DNA of 60,695 nucleotides from Bryobacterales bacterium (GTDB lineage Bacteria > Acidobacteriota > Terriglobia > Bryobacterales > Bryobacteraceae), in the NCBI GenBank assembly GCA_020854055.1, contig JADZGD010000034.1, positions 1-60,695 of the forward strand. The letters run 5' to 3'. The notes beneath the pieces are model-generated. The model made no database searches. It worked only from the letters and a program-made list of their open reading frames with translations, and had not been told where the DNA came from. A program made the translations under genes and the position numbers. The number at the start of each line of letters is the position of its first letter. Position 1 is the first letter of the stretch. Below, one piece after another: positions 42,059 through 50,895 of this stretch.

Positions 42059-43296
42059 ACCATCACCCCCACAGGAGCCGATTCCGGCTGCGGCCTCCCG
42101 GGCTGCCGTGATTGCCGGACCTCCGCCAGGCTCTCGCGGAATGCCTGCGCCACTGCTTCAATGTCCCGCATCGAGAGATCGCAGTGGTTGGGAAGTGTGA
42201 GCATCCGCCCGGCCGCGGCTTCGGCGATCGGACACCCGCCCCGGTAGCCGTTCTTTGCCGTCCGCGCCAGCAGATCGAAGTAAATGCGCGAACTGTCCAC
42301 ATGGCGCCGCAGTAGAGCTGCCGCGACCTGGTCGCGCTCCGTCTGGTCGGTCAGCAGCACGGGAAACAGGTGGTAGTTGTAGCGGGAGCCGTCGGGCTCC
42401 ACCGGCAACACGATGTTCTCCATCCCGCTGAGACACTCCAGCAGCTGCAGGCTGTTGGTGCGCTGGATCTCCACCTGTGCCGGAAAGCTCACCACATGGC
42501 GGGTGGCTACCTTCGCCTGGCCGCGGAAAATACGCCGGTTGGCCAGCCTCGGTTCCAGTAGCGCCAGGCGCTCCACATGCGTGCGTAACGGACGGCCGAT
42601 CAGGCCATAGAACGGACGCCGGAGAATCAAGGACTTGGCGAATTGCTTGCTTGGATTCAGCCATTCGGCCCTCCGTGGAGGCGGCGGCAACTGGGCTTCC
42701 AGGGCGGCCACCCGGCCGGCGAGCGCCGGGTTGTTCACCACAGCCAGTCCGCCTCCGCCCGCCGGCCAATACTTGGTGGAAGCAAAACTGTAAAAGCACG
42801 CCACGCCGAACGTTCCAGCCATCCGGTTGTCCAGGTAGCTCAATGGAGCGTGGGCCGTGTCTTCCACCACCGGCAGCCCGCCGGCAGCCTCGGCGATCCG
42901 ATGCATCGGCGCCAGATGCCCGAAGAAGTGCACCGCCACCACGGCTGAGATTTGCTCTCGCACGGCAGCCAGTTTCTGCGGATCGATGGTCAGGGTACGC
43001 GGGTCAATATCCACAAACACGTTGCGTAGTCCCGCCGCGGTTACCGCGTCGTGTACCGACGTGTCCGAATAGAGCGGCACGGCGACGCCCGATCCGGCGG
43101 GCAGTTCGAGCGCCCTCAGAATCATCCACAGCGCGTGGCGGCCGCTGGCGGACCAGAACATCGGCCGGTTGCCCAGCAGCTTTTCAAAAGGCGCCGGTGA
43201 AACCGGGTGTCTGCCGGCCAGGGCGGCCATCGCGGCGATGTAATCGCCGCTGCCGTAAGGTGCCGCAAACCTTGGAATGGTGTTGAGAAACGTCAT
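42055..43296 (-). CDS. DegT/DnrJ/EryC1/StrS-like PLP protein of the polysaccharide operon
   Basis: A 413-residue fold-I PLP protein. The cofactor lysine is in FASTKYWPAGGGG (near residue 168), with VVEDTAHAPLSYLDN supplying the Asp/His. The N-terminus differs from the sugar aminotransferases: it opens FLNTIPRFAAPYGSGDYIAAM, and the WSASGRHALWMILRAL loop replaces the usual SGT-ALHL. This is therefore a divergent branch that may aminate an unusual sugar. Four-base overlaps join it to the GT4 and FemAB-like genes. Confidence 0.83.
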   Translation of the reverse strand: MTFLNTIPRFAAPYGSGDYIAAMAALAGRHPVSPAPFEKLLGNRPMFWSASGRHALWMILRALELPAGSGVAVPLYSDTSVHDAVTAAGLRNVFVDIDPRTLTIDPQKLAAVREQISAVVAVHFFGHLAPMHRIAEAAGGLPVVEDTAHAPLSYLDNRMAGTFGVACFYSFASTKYWPAGGGGLAVVNNPALAGRVAALEAQLPPPPRRAEWLNPSKQFAKSLILRRPFYGLIGRPLRTHVERLALLEPRLANRRIFRGQAKVATRHVVSFPAQVEIQRTNSLQLLECLSGMENIVLPVEPDGSRYNYHLFPVLLTDQTERDQVAAALLRRHVDSSRIYFDLLARTAKNGYRGGCPIAEAAAGRMLTLPNHCDLSMRDIEAVAQAFRESLAEVRQSRQPGRPQPESAPVGVMV

Positions 43297-44288
43297 CCGG
43301 AGATCCGATCTGCCAGGTTGCCCCGGCGCACTAATATTGGAACTGAGTGGACCGCCGACCGGCTGGCCGCCGCTCCGTCAAGTACCGACGAAATCCGCTC
43401 CAGCCGCTGGTCGCGCGGGCGCAGCGCCCGGAGGCGCTTGACGGCGCTAACTACCGGCCGGCTGGCCAGCACCCCGGCCATCGCGGGATGAAGCTGAATG
43501 GCGGAATAGCTGGGCAGAAATTCATAGCCGAATCGCTTCTTGTATTCGTGTAGTCCGCCGGTTGCCACCAGCGCCTGCGTGCCGTAGCAAACGGCCGTAA
43601 TCTTGGGGTCTTCCATCGCACTGCGGGTGACGGTGAATGTCAGCGCATGGTTGGGGTGGTGTTCCAGCAGATCCATGTGTGACATCTGGTGTAGGATGTG
43701 GAGCCAGCCATCCTCGCGGCAAGTGATCATATATGCCGCCAGGCGGTCTTCGAAAAACGCGCCCCAGGCGGTAATCTCGCGGGTCGAGCGTACGGCCATC
43801 ACCAGGCGCCGCCACCCGTCCGGATCGCCGAATTCCGGGTCGAACCGGCCCTGCCGGTCCATCGTGCCGCGATTCAGCTCAAGACCCTCGGTCAGCAGCA
43901 CATCGGGATCCACCACATCCACGCGGCAGCGTTCGAGCCCCCGGCGTACCCGGCTGCGCTGGCGCACATCGACCGAGGAGATCGCGTAGTTGCGATTCCG
44001 CCGGACGTAGATTCCACTGCTCAGGCCGGGAGTCGCGCGTGATTGGTAGCGGGCGCCGAACGCCGAGGCGCCGCGGATCAGCGAGCGAATCTCTTCGTTT
44101 CTGCCGTCGAGCGTGATGTGGTAGGGAAAGGCCATGTAGAACCGGCCGGCCACACTATGCCAGCGCGCCCCGGCGGCGGTGAGAATCCGGCGGCCCCGCC
44201 GCTCCATGAACTTCGCCATCCCAGCGCCCGGAAGCGGTTTGTTCGCGGGTTGAAATTCGCGTAATAATTCCACGATCTCGGTATTCAT
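43293..44288 (-). CDS. GNAT/FemAB-like acyltransferase
   Basis: A 331-residue protein with an N-terminal region (to about 130) and a later GNAT-type domain. ITAWGAFFEDRLAAYMITCREDGWLHILHQMSH is typical of Acetyltransf_6/FemAB-like proteins in polysaccharide loci, and ends with GLHEYKKRFGYEFLPSY. It might attach an acyl or aminoacyl group to a sugar amine. Its ATG overlaps the flippase-side neighbour's stop, and its own stop overlaps the DegT start, so all three are coupled. The donor and acceptor are not readable. Confidence 0.75.
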   Translation of the reverse strand: MNTEIVELLREFQPANKPLPGAGMAKFMERRGRRILTAAGARWHSVAGRFYMAFPYHITLDGRNEEIRSLIRGASAFGARYQSRATPGLSSGIYVRRNRNYAISSVDVRQRSRVRRGLERCRVDVVDPDVLLTEGLELNRGTMDRQGRFDPEFGDPDGWRRLVMAVRSTREITAWGAFFEDRLAAYMITCREDGWLHILHQMSHMDLLEHHPNHALTFTVTRSAMEDPKITAVCYGTQALVATGGLHEYKKRFGYEFLPSYSAIQLHPAMAGVLASRPVVSAVKRLRALRPRDQRLERISSVLDGAAASRSAVHSVPILVRRGNLADRISG

Positions 44289-45730
44289 GCCGTTTGTCGA
44301 ACCGTCCTTAATAATGAAAATCGGGACTCGTAAATCAGAAACATCGGGCTGTATAGCGCCGCGATCAACGCCGCTTTTGCCGCCAGGACCGCCAGTTCAG
44401 AGCCGCCCGCGAGCAGGCTCATTTCATCCACCAGGCCGGTCAGCAGCATCGCCGCGCCGATCGGCAAATAGACGGACAGGAGAAATCCGGCAATCGCCAT
44501 TGGGGAGTGTCCGCAACTGCGGCGGGCAATCCAGATCTCCGCGCTGCTGGCCGCCGCCAGCACCATCAGGCTGGTCCAGGCCACGCCTTCCAGCCCGTAG
44601 CCGGACTTGATCACCATCACGTGCGCCACGGCGCCTGCCGGCAGCAGCACGGCAAACAACCGGATCACTTCGCGCAGCTTCTTCGCCGCCAGAAAGAAGG
44701 AGCCGATGGTGGAGTGTATCGCCATGAAAAAGATGCTCCACATGGTGATCTGGGCCGCCGCGATGCCCGGGGTGTACTTGGGCAGCACCAGGTGGACGAA
44801 CTCGGGGATCATCAGTGAGCCAATCGCCAGCAGAGGAGGCAAAACGTAGCTGAACAGCCGTACCGGCGCCTCGTAGAAGATGGCTACCTCGCGCGCGCTG
44901 CCCGCCTTACCGAACTCGCGAAGCAGGTGTGGCGATACCACCTGGGCCACCCCCAGTTTGGTGACGAAAGTGGAAAAGTCCAGAATCAGCAGGCTGACCG
45001 CGTAATAGCCCACTACCACCGGGCCAAGCAGCGGCGTCATCACCAGAACGTCCAGGAAGCGGGCAAAATCGAATGCCGCCTCGGCCAGTGAGAACGGGAA
45101 GCCGACGCCGATCAGCCGCTTCAGTCTCGGACGGTCGATCTCCAGGCGGAACCGGAAACCCTGCTTTCGCCATAGATAGACCGCCGGAACGCCAACCGCC
45201 AGTATCGTTGCCACGCCGATGCCTGCCAGCCCGAATTGCCACGCCAGAAACAGGCCGGCGCCGAAGTCGATCGCAGCGGCTAGCATCAGCTCCTTTGCCC
45301 GTATCTGAAACGAGTGCCGCGCTGAAACCAGGTCGCGCAGAAACTGGTGCGGCTGGCCCAGCATCACCACCACGGAAACCAACTGGAAGGCCAGCCGCAG
45401 TTCCCGGTCGTGAATGAAGAAGCTCACCAGAAAGAATCCGGCCCCCGCCGCCAGTCCGGTGAATAAAACAAAACTACCGGCCGCCGTTGCCAGGCGATCG
45501 GCCTCATCCTGCTGGCCCTTTCCATCGAGAACCGGCACCTTGAGCGACAATCCGCGCGAGACGCCCAGCCGTAAGAACTCGCCGGTGGTGTAGAGCAGCA
45601 TTGCCGCTTTCCAGGCGCCGATCACCGCCGGACCGACAATGCGCAACACCAGCAGCGAGCGGATGGCCGTCAAAGCCACCGCGCCGATCGCGCTCGAGGT
45701 TACGTACTTGGCGTCGCGGAACAGCTTCAT
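44285..45730 (-). CDS. Wzx-like polysaccharide flippase (MOP superfamily)
   Basis: A 481-residue membrane protein with about 12 to 14 hydrophobic segments, e.g. ATAAGSFVLFTGLAAGAGFFLVSFF, VGFPFSLAEAAFDFARFLDVLVM and GPVVVGYYAVSLLILDFSTFV. This is the layout of oligosaccharide flippases of the MATE/MOP superfamily, which move lipid-linked repeat units across the inner membrane. The Wzy-like gene lies one base upstream. It overlaps the FemAB-like gene by four bases. Confidence 0.86.
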   Translation of the reverse strand: MKLFRDAKYVTSSAIGAVALTAIRSLLVLRIVGPAVIGAWKAAMLLYTTGEFLRLGVSRGLSLKVPVLDGKGQQDEADRLATAAGSFVLFTGLAAGAGFFLVSFFIHDRELRLAFQLVSVVVMLGQPHQFLRDLVSARHSFQIRAKELMLAAAIDFGAGLFLAWQFGLAGIGVATILAVGVPAVYLWRKQGFRFRLEIDRPRLKRLIGVGFPFSLAEAAFDFARFLDVLVMTPLLGPVVVGYYAVSLLILDFSTFVTKLGVAQVVSPHLLREFGKAGSAREVAIFYEAPVRLFSYVLPPLLAIGSLMIPEFVHLVLPKYTPGIAAAQITMWSIFFMAIHSTIGSFFLAAKKLREVIRLFAVLLPAGAVAHVMVIKSGYGLEGVAWTSLMVLAAASSAEIWIARRSCGHSPMAIAGFLLSVYLPIGAAMLLTGLVDEMSLLAGGSELAVLAAKAALIAALYSPMFLIYESRFSLLRTVRQTA

Positions 45731-45731
45731 T

Positions 45732-47024
45732 TCAGCTCCTGGCCTCCACCCGCCCCCACAACCGGCGGAAACATTCGGTCACCGCCAGCGCGATCCAGAG
45801 CCCCCGGTAGTTCTCGATGTTGATCGTGGCGCCGTCCAGCGCCGCGGTGATAATCGCCATCAGCAGAAAACCAGCCGCCAGGCGGAACTCGCCGAAGCGG
45901 CCGCCGGCCATATCTCTTGCCAGGAGAAACACCAGCCATAGGGCGAAGCTCGTGTAACAGAGAAATCCCGCCAGGCCGAGTTCCGCCAGCAGCCCAAGGT
46001 ACGTATTGTGCGCGTAGGCGACTTCCGGAAACGGCTCGGCCAGCAGTCCGAAGTTGGCCCGCCCGACGCCGAAAAACGGCGAGTGCAGAAACTCGCGGAC
46101 TGCCTCCTCCCACAATCCGCGCCGCTGGTTCGCTTCCGGATCGTGCAGGTCCACGGTGGCCGTCGCCAGCCGCTTGGTAACCGGGTTCGACTGCAGCACC
46201 CGGTCCAGGTTGGGCATGGCGGCGAGCGTCAGCGCCAATGCCACCACCGCCGCCGCGGCAATCAGCTTGGCGCGCATACTGCTCACGAGCAGCCACACAA
46301 TACTGCCTGAAATGGCAAGTGCCAGCATGCTTCCGCGTGATGCCGAATAGAAAATGCCAGCCAGGTTGGATCCGATTACCAGCCACGTCCACCAGCTCCG
46401 GCTGCCGCTGATCCGCTGGTAAACCAGCGCCAGAAAAATGCTCAATGACAGGTGCGCGGCGTACAGGTTGGCGTCTTCAAAGGTACCCTGCGCGCGGTAC
46501 ATCATCGAAAAGGGCGTCGCCATGCCGAAGTGCTGGTATGCCACCGAACCGAATACGCCGGAGAGCGAAACGATGACGCTCGACGCCATCCACGACCGCA
46601 ACAGCAGGAACAGGTCCGCGCGCCGTCCCACCAGGTTCACAATGGCGTAAAAGTACAGCCACAACAGCACCGCTTTAACGCTTTCCACCGCCAGCGACAC
46701 CGGCCCGCGAAAGCGTAGCGTCAGCTCCAGGTTGGCCATCGTCGAGACCATCAGGCAGCCGATAGTCAACGAGAACAGCGCCAGCGCGGGCAGCCGGACC
46801 CCGCGGCGCAGCGAGGTCCAGATCAGAAAGAACAGCGCCAACGGGAGCAGAACGTCGGAAACCGAGAAGTTGATCAGTTTGCCCGAGGCGTGGATCACCT
46901 TGCTGAAAGGCATGGCGAATCCGATGCCGGCGATCAGAAATAACCGCAGCCGCCCCAGATGAACGGCCTCAAACGCGTTCGGAATGGCCAGCCCGCGGCG
47001 GTCGATGGAAGCCGATAGCGGCAT
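45732..47024 (-). CDS. O-antigen ligase/Wzy-type polymerase
   Basis: A 430-residue membrane protein with about 11 hydrophobic segments and the large periplasmic loop typical of Wzy_C proteins. The loop contains FFGVGRANFGLLAEPFPEVAYAHNTYLGLLAELGLAG in outline, with the conserved H-N-x-Y-L motif near residue 355. It would polymerise or ligate lipid-linked repeat units in the periplasm. I start at the ATG at 47024, which overlaps the stop of the upstream sugar transferase by one base. The frame is open to 47405 on the same strand but lies inside that gene. Confidence 0.88.
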   Translation of the reverse strand: MPLSASIDRRGLAIPNAFEAVHLGRLRLFLIAGIGFAMPFSKVIHASGKLINFSVSDVLLPLALFFLIWTSLRRGVRLPALALFSLTIGCLMVSTMANLELTLRFRGPVSLAVESVKAVLLWLYFYAIVNLVGRRADLFLLLRSWMASSVIVSLSGVFGSVAYQHFGMATPFSMMYRAQGTFEDANLYAAHLSLSIFLALVYQRISGSRSWWTWLVIGSNLAGIFYSASRGSMLALAISGSIVWLLVSSMRAKLIAAAAVVALALTLAAMPNLDRVLQSNPVTKRLATATVDLHDPEANQRRGLWEEAVREFLHSPFFGVGRANFGLLAEPFPEVAYAHNTYLGLLAELGLAGFLCYTSFALWLVFLLARDMAGGRFGEFRLAAGFLLMAIITAALDGATINIENYRGLWIALAVTECFRRLWGRVEARS

Positions 47025-47716
47025 CACTCTCCCGTCTCCGCGGCCAGTTCCCGCACCGGCCGCTGCTTCTGGCCACTCAGCAGGATGACCCAGGCCTTCA
47101 CCCCGATCAGCCACAGCGTTCGTAAAATCAGATAGAGATCGAGGCATAGCGACCGGCGGCGCGTGTACTCCAGGTCCATCTCCAGCCTCAACGGCAGAAT
47201 GAAGCGGCGGTAGTGTTCCTGCGGGTCGAGTCCGCCGGGGTCGATCACCGAAAGCTCGGGGAAGAATCGCACCTGCGGCAATCCGGTTAACCCGGGTGCC
47301 GCGTCGAGCACCCGCATCTGGCGCGCGGTGTAACACCGCCTCACGGTCGCCAGGTCTTCCGGCCGCGGCCCCACCAACGACATCTCTCCGCGCAGCACGT
47401 TCCAAAGCTGCGGCAACTCATCGATCTTGAACAGGCGCAGCAGCCGCCCCACCGCAAATACGCGCCGGTCGTTGCGCGCCGTAAACGCGCCTGCCTGATC
47501 GGCGCCCGTGTGCATGGTGCGGAACTTGAGCTGGCCGAAAGGAATGCCGAAGCGGCCCGCGCGTGGCGCTACGTAAAGCACCGGTCCGGGGGAAGAGCAC
47601 TTGATCAGCAATGCGATCAATGCCGCCAGTGGAGCCACAATGAGCAGCGCACTGCCGCACAGGGCGATATCGAGCGCGCGCTTGCTCGCCGGCATGGCAG
47701 GCCGCTGGTTTGTCAT
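47024..47716 (-). CDS. PglC/WcaJ-type initiating sugar-phosphate transferase
   Basis: A 230-residue monotopic phosphoglycosyltransferase. It has one N-terminal membrane helix (LDIALCGSALLIVAPLAALIALLI), then GIPFGQLKFRTM, FKIDELPQLWNVLRGEMSLVGPRPE (the catalytic D-E pair) and PGLTGLPQVRF. These enzymes transfer a sugar phosphate from UDP-sugar to undecaprenyl phosphate, starting the repeat unit. The length is the short, PglC-like form rather than the long WbaP form. I start at the ATG at 47716 with AGGAGA upstream, overlapping the previous gene's stop; the extension to 47755 is less likely. Confidence 0.92.
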   Translation of the reverse strand: MTNQRPAMPASKRALDIALCGSALLIVAPLAALIALLIKCSSPGPVLYVAPRAGRFGIPFGQLKFRTMHTGADQAGAFTARNDRRVFAVGRLLRLFKIDELPQLWNVLRGEMSLVGPRPEDLATVRRCYTARQMRVLDAAPGLTGLPQVRFFPELSVIDPGGLDPQEHYRRFILPLRLEMDLEYTRRRSLCLDLYLILRTLWLIGVKAWVILLSGQKQRPVRELAAETGE

Positions 47717-47723
47717 GAGTCTC

Positions 47724-48935
47724 CTAAGCGCACGCCGGCGCCGGAAGCGTCCCACGGTGATGCGCCGCTGCCACCTCGCCGATCGAGCGGCAGACGTAAT
47801 CCACTTCCTCCCCCCGCATGCCCGGGAAGATGGGGAGCGAGATCAACCGCGGCCATTCGGCGGAGGCCACCGGAAAATCTTCCACCCGGTAGCCGTAGGT
47901 GCGGCGGTAATAAGGGTGCAAATGCAACGGCATCCAGTGCACGGAGCAGGTGATGCCGCGCTGCTTCAACTCTTCGATGAACTGCGCGCGGTCAATGGAT
48001 AGCCGGTTCAGGTGAAGCCTTATCGGGTAGAGGTGCCAGGAGGACTTGCGCCCGGCGATCTCGCGCGGCGTCTGGACGTACTCGCTCCACTCGGTCAGTC
48101 CGGCTTCGTAGCGCGCGGCCACCTCGCGCCGTTGCTGCCAAAACCGCTCGGCCTTTTCCAATTGCGCCAGCCCGATCGCGGAGGCAATGTCGGTAAGGTT
48201 GTACTTGAAACCCGCATCGACTATCTCGTAATACCAGGAGCCCTTCGCTTCAAACCGGTTCCAGGCGTTCTTGGAAAGCCCGTGCAGCGACATCATCTGC
48301 GCGCGCCCGGCGATCTGCTCGTCATCGGTCACCAGCATTCCGCCCTCACCGGTGGTAATGCACTTGTTGGCATAAAACGAGAAGCAGGTGATCGCGGCGG
48401 TGGTCCCGGCCGCGTGCCAATTGCCCTCCGCATCTTGAATGTGGGCAGGCAGCGTGTGGGCCGCGTCCTCGATCATCGTCATGCCGAATTCGTCCGCAAT
48501 CGCTTTTAACCGGAACACATCGGCCATCTGGCCGCCGTAGTGCATCGGCATCATTGCCTTCAGCCGTCCACCGGCAGCCCACGTCCGGGCGGTCTGCCAC
48601 ATGGCTTCCGGATCGGCGCACAGTGTCACCGGATCACAATCCACCAGCACCGGGCGCGCGCCCAGGTAGCGCACCACTTCGGCCGTTGCGGCGAAGGTCA
48701 TCGCCGGTACCAGCACGATGTCCCCTTCGCGTATGCCGGCCGCCTCCAGTGCCAGGTGCAGCGCGGCGGTGCAGGAGTTCACCGCCACCGCGTGCCGGGC
48801 GCCGGTATAGGCGGCGAACGCGGTCTCAAAGCGGCGCGTCAGGTACCCGGTGGTCAACCAGCCCGAATCGAGCACTCCATTGACGGCGGCGCGCTCCTGC
48901 TCTCCGATGCTCGGTCGAAAATACGGTACGTTCAT
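47724..48935 (-). CDS. DegT/DnrJ/EryC1/StrS sugar aminotransferase
   Basis: A 403-residue PLP aminotransferase of the canonical nucleotide-sugar branch. It shows DSGWLTTGYLTRRFE, NSCTAALHLALEAA, MIEDAAHTLPAHI and the lysine in YANKCITTGEGGML near residue 202. It would convert the 4-keto sugar made by the adjacent PglF-type dehydratase into a 4-amino sugar, as PglE or perosamine synthase does. It is placed between the dehydratase (16 bp away) and the PglC-like transferase (7 bp), an arrangement that fits bacillosamine- or perosamine-type precursors. Confidence 0.93.
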   Translation of the reverse strand: MNVPYFRPSIGEQERAAVNGVLDSGWLTTGYLTRRFETAFAAYTGARHAVAVNSCTAALHLALEAAGIREGDIVLVPAMTFAATAEVVRYLGARPVLVDCDPVTLCADPEAMWQTARTWAAGGRLKAMMPMHYGGQMADVFRLKAIADEFGMTMIEDAAHTLPAHIQDAEGNWHAAGTTAAITCFSFYANKCITTGEGGMLVTDDEQIAGRAQMMSLHGLSKNAWNRFEAKGSWYYEIVDAGFKYNLTDIASAIGLAQLEKAERFWQQRREVAARYEAGLTEWSEYVQTPREIAGRKSSWHLYPIRLHLNRLSIDRAQFIEELKQRGITCSVHWMPLHLHPYYRRTYGYRVEDFPVASAEWPRLISLPIFPGMRGEEVDYVCRSIGEVAAAHHRGTLPAPACA

Positions 48936-48951
48936 TGCTCCCTCGTTCGGC

Positions 48952-50877
48952 TCAGTTCACTCGCAGGCCATTGGCGGCGCGCGATTGCGGCGGCGTGACG
49001 GCCTTGATGGCGTCGCTGCCCAAGCCCGGCCAGACCTCGAAGACCTCGTCCATCAGTTCGCTGATCAGGCCGCGATCGAGCAGCCGCTGCCAGCGCGGCA
49101 CGCGGTGCAAAATCGACGAAACCGGTTCGATCTTTGGCGGGCCGATGGCCAGAATACGGTTGTGGCCTGTCGCGTGGAGATCCTCGCCTTTGTCCTGCAG
49201 TTCCTCGGTCAGCTTTTCGCCGCTGCCCAGATGCGTGAACTCGATAGGAATGTCCACGTGCGGCAAATAGCCGGACAACGAGATCATCATCTTGGCCAGT
49301 TCGTAAATCTCCAGCGGTTTGCCCATGTCGAGCACCAGAATTCCTCCCTGCTGGCTGAATACCGCCGCCTGGAGAACCAATCGCACGGCTTCGGGAATCG
49401 ACATGAAGAACCGGCGTGCGCGAGCGTCGGTCACCGTCACCGGTCCGCCCTGGGCAATCTGCTGGCGGAATAGCGGAATCACGCTGCCATTGCTGCCGGC
49501 CACGTTGCCGAACCGCACGGTGGCGTACTCGGTGTCGAAGCGCTCGTTCATTTCGTGGATGACGGTTTCGGCCAGCCGCTTGGAAAGTCCCATGAACGAC
49601 TTGGGCCGGACCGCCTTGTCGGTGGAGATGTTGATGAAACGTCCGGCGCCGGCGCGCGAGGCCGCCAGGGCCACGTTGTAGGTGCCAAGCACGTTATTGC
49701 GGATCGCTTCCTGCGGCCGGGCCTCCATCATGCCTACGTGTTTGTGTGCGGCCGCATGGAAAACGATGTCCGGCTGGGCGGCGCTGAGCTCGCTGCTCAG
49801 CACGCGGTAATCGGTGATGTCCACCAGCAGCGGATGAAGGTTCAGCTTCGGGTAGCGAAGCTGTAGCTCGCGGTTGATGAAGAAAAGGTTGTTCTCGGAG
49901 CGCTCCACCAGGTAGAGCGACTTCGGTTCGAGCGCCGCCAGTTGCCGGCTCAGTTCCGAGCCGATGGAGCCGCCCGCCCCGGTTACCACCACGTTGCGGC
50001 CCGACACCATGCGCTTGACCGCTTGCATGTCGATGGCCACCTCCTCGCGCTGCAACAGCAGTTCAATCGAGTTGTCAGCCGCCGTGGAGGGTGTCGCTTG
50101 TGGGGCCACCCGCGGTTGCCTGCAGATGAACTCCAGGTTGTTGCGCTGGCACTCGGCGATCAAAACCGGAAGCTGGCCGCCGCCCAATCCGGGAGTAACC
50201 AGGCAGACCGCGTCGGCCCGCGTGCGGCGGGCCGCATGAAGCAGGTTGTCGAAGCCGCCGTCGATGGTCACGCCAAGCAACTTCTCTCCGCGCCGTTGCT
50301 CGTCTTCGACCAGCACACCCACCGCATTCCACCGGCCGGAGCTCTGCATCTCTTTGAGCACTGCCGTCAGCGAAGGGCCGCTGCCCAGCACCAGCACCCG
50401 GCGGGTCGCCTTCCGGGCCGGCCCCAGGTTCTCCCTCCATGCCAGGCTCACTGCGTAGATGCCGCCCACCGTGATTACCGAAAGCAGCCACTCGATCAGC
50501 AGCACCGAGCGCGGGAAGTGAAGCTCCGGAGTCGCCACCTTCACCACCAGCGCAAATAGGATTGAACTCAGCGTTACGGCCTTCAACACCGGCAGAAAGT
50601 CCGCCGGCGAGGCCGAGCGAATGGGCCGCGTATCCACCGCAAACATCAGGTAGCAGAGCCAGCGCAGTGCTACCGCCAGCGGCAGCGTCGTCGCCGCGGT
50701 TACCCACTCCTCGATCGGCACGTGGAAATCAAAGCGGAGCAGGAATGCGATCACGAACGCGCCGGCGCCGAAGCTGAGAAACGCCGTCAGTACCAGCAGG
50801 CGGCGGAGCTTCGGGCGCGCCAGAAGCGGCGCGAACGGCAAAGTGATGACATTAGAACTCATGGCGTTAGAGAACAT
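48952..50877 (-). CDS. PglF/WbpM-type membrane NDP-sugar 4,6-dehydratase
   Basis: A 641-residue protein. About four N-terminal membrane segments precede a CoA-binding-like domain (ATRRVLVLGSGPSL) and the long C-terminal SDR domain. The cofactor loop is VVVTGAGGSIGSELSRQL near 300. The catalytic region is INISTDKAVRPKSFMGLSKRLAE, with Met at the usual Tyr position, as in PglF-type dehydratases, and the Lys kept. It makes a UDP-4-keto-6-deoxy sugar for the aminotransferase. The ATG at 50877 and another at 50862 are both possible, and neither has a strong ribosome site. Confidence 0.9.
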   Translation of the reverse strand: MFSNAMSSNVITLPFAPLLARPKLRRLLVLTAFLSFGAGAFVIAFLLRFDFHVPIEEWVTAATTLPLAVALRWLCYLMFAVDTRPIRSASPADFLPVLKAVTLSSILFALVVKVATPELHFPRSVLLIEWLLSVITVGGIYAVSLAWRENLGPARKATRRVLVLGSGPSLTAVLKEMQSSGRWNAVGVLVEDEQRRGEKLLGVTIDGGFDNLLHAARRTRADAVCLVTPGLGGGQLPVLIAECQRNNLEFICRQPRVAPQATPSTAADNSIELLLQREEVAIDMQAVKRMVSGRNVVVTGAGGSIGSELSRQLAALEPKSLYLVERSENNLFFINRELQLRYPKLNLHPLLVDITDYRVLSSELSAAQPDIVFHAAAHKHVGMMEARPQEAIRNNVLGTYNVALAASRAGAGRFINISTDKAVRPKSFMGLSKRLAETVIHEMNERFDTEYATVRFGNVAGSNGSVIPLFRQQIAQGGPVTVTDARARRFFMSIPEAVRLVLQAAVFSQQGGILVLDMGKPLEIYELAKMMISLSGYLPHVDIPIEFTHLGSGEKLTEELQDKGEDLHATGHNRILAIGPPKIEPVSSILHRVPRWQRLLDRGLISELMDEVFEVWPGLGSDAIKAVTPPQSRAANGLRVN

Positions 50878-50895
50878 TTTTCGGGTCCATCGATC

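Noticed and set aside
47025..47405. N-terminal extension of the Wzy-like gene
   Set aside because: It lies inside the PglC-like gene in another frame and is Arg/Ala/Gly-rich; the TGATG junction at 47024 gives a natural start.
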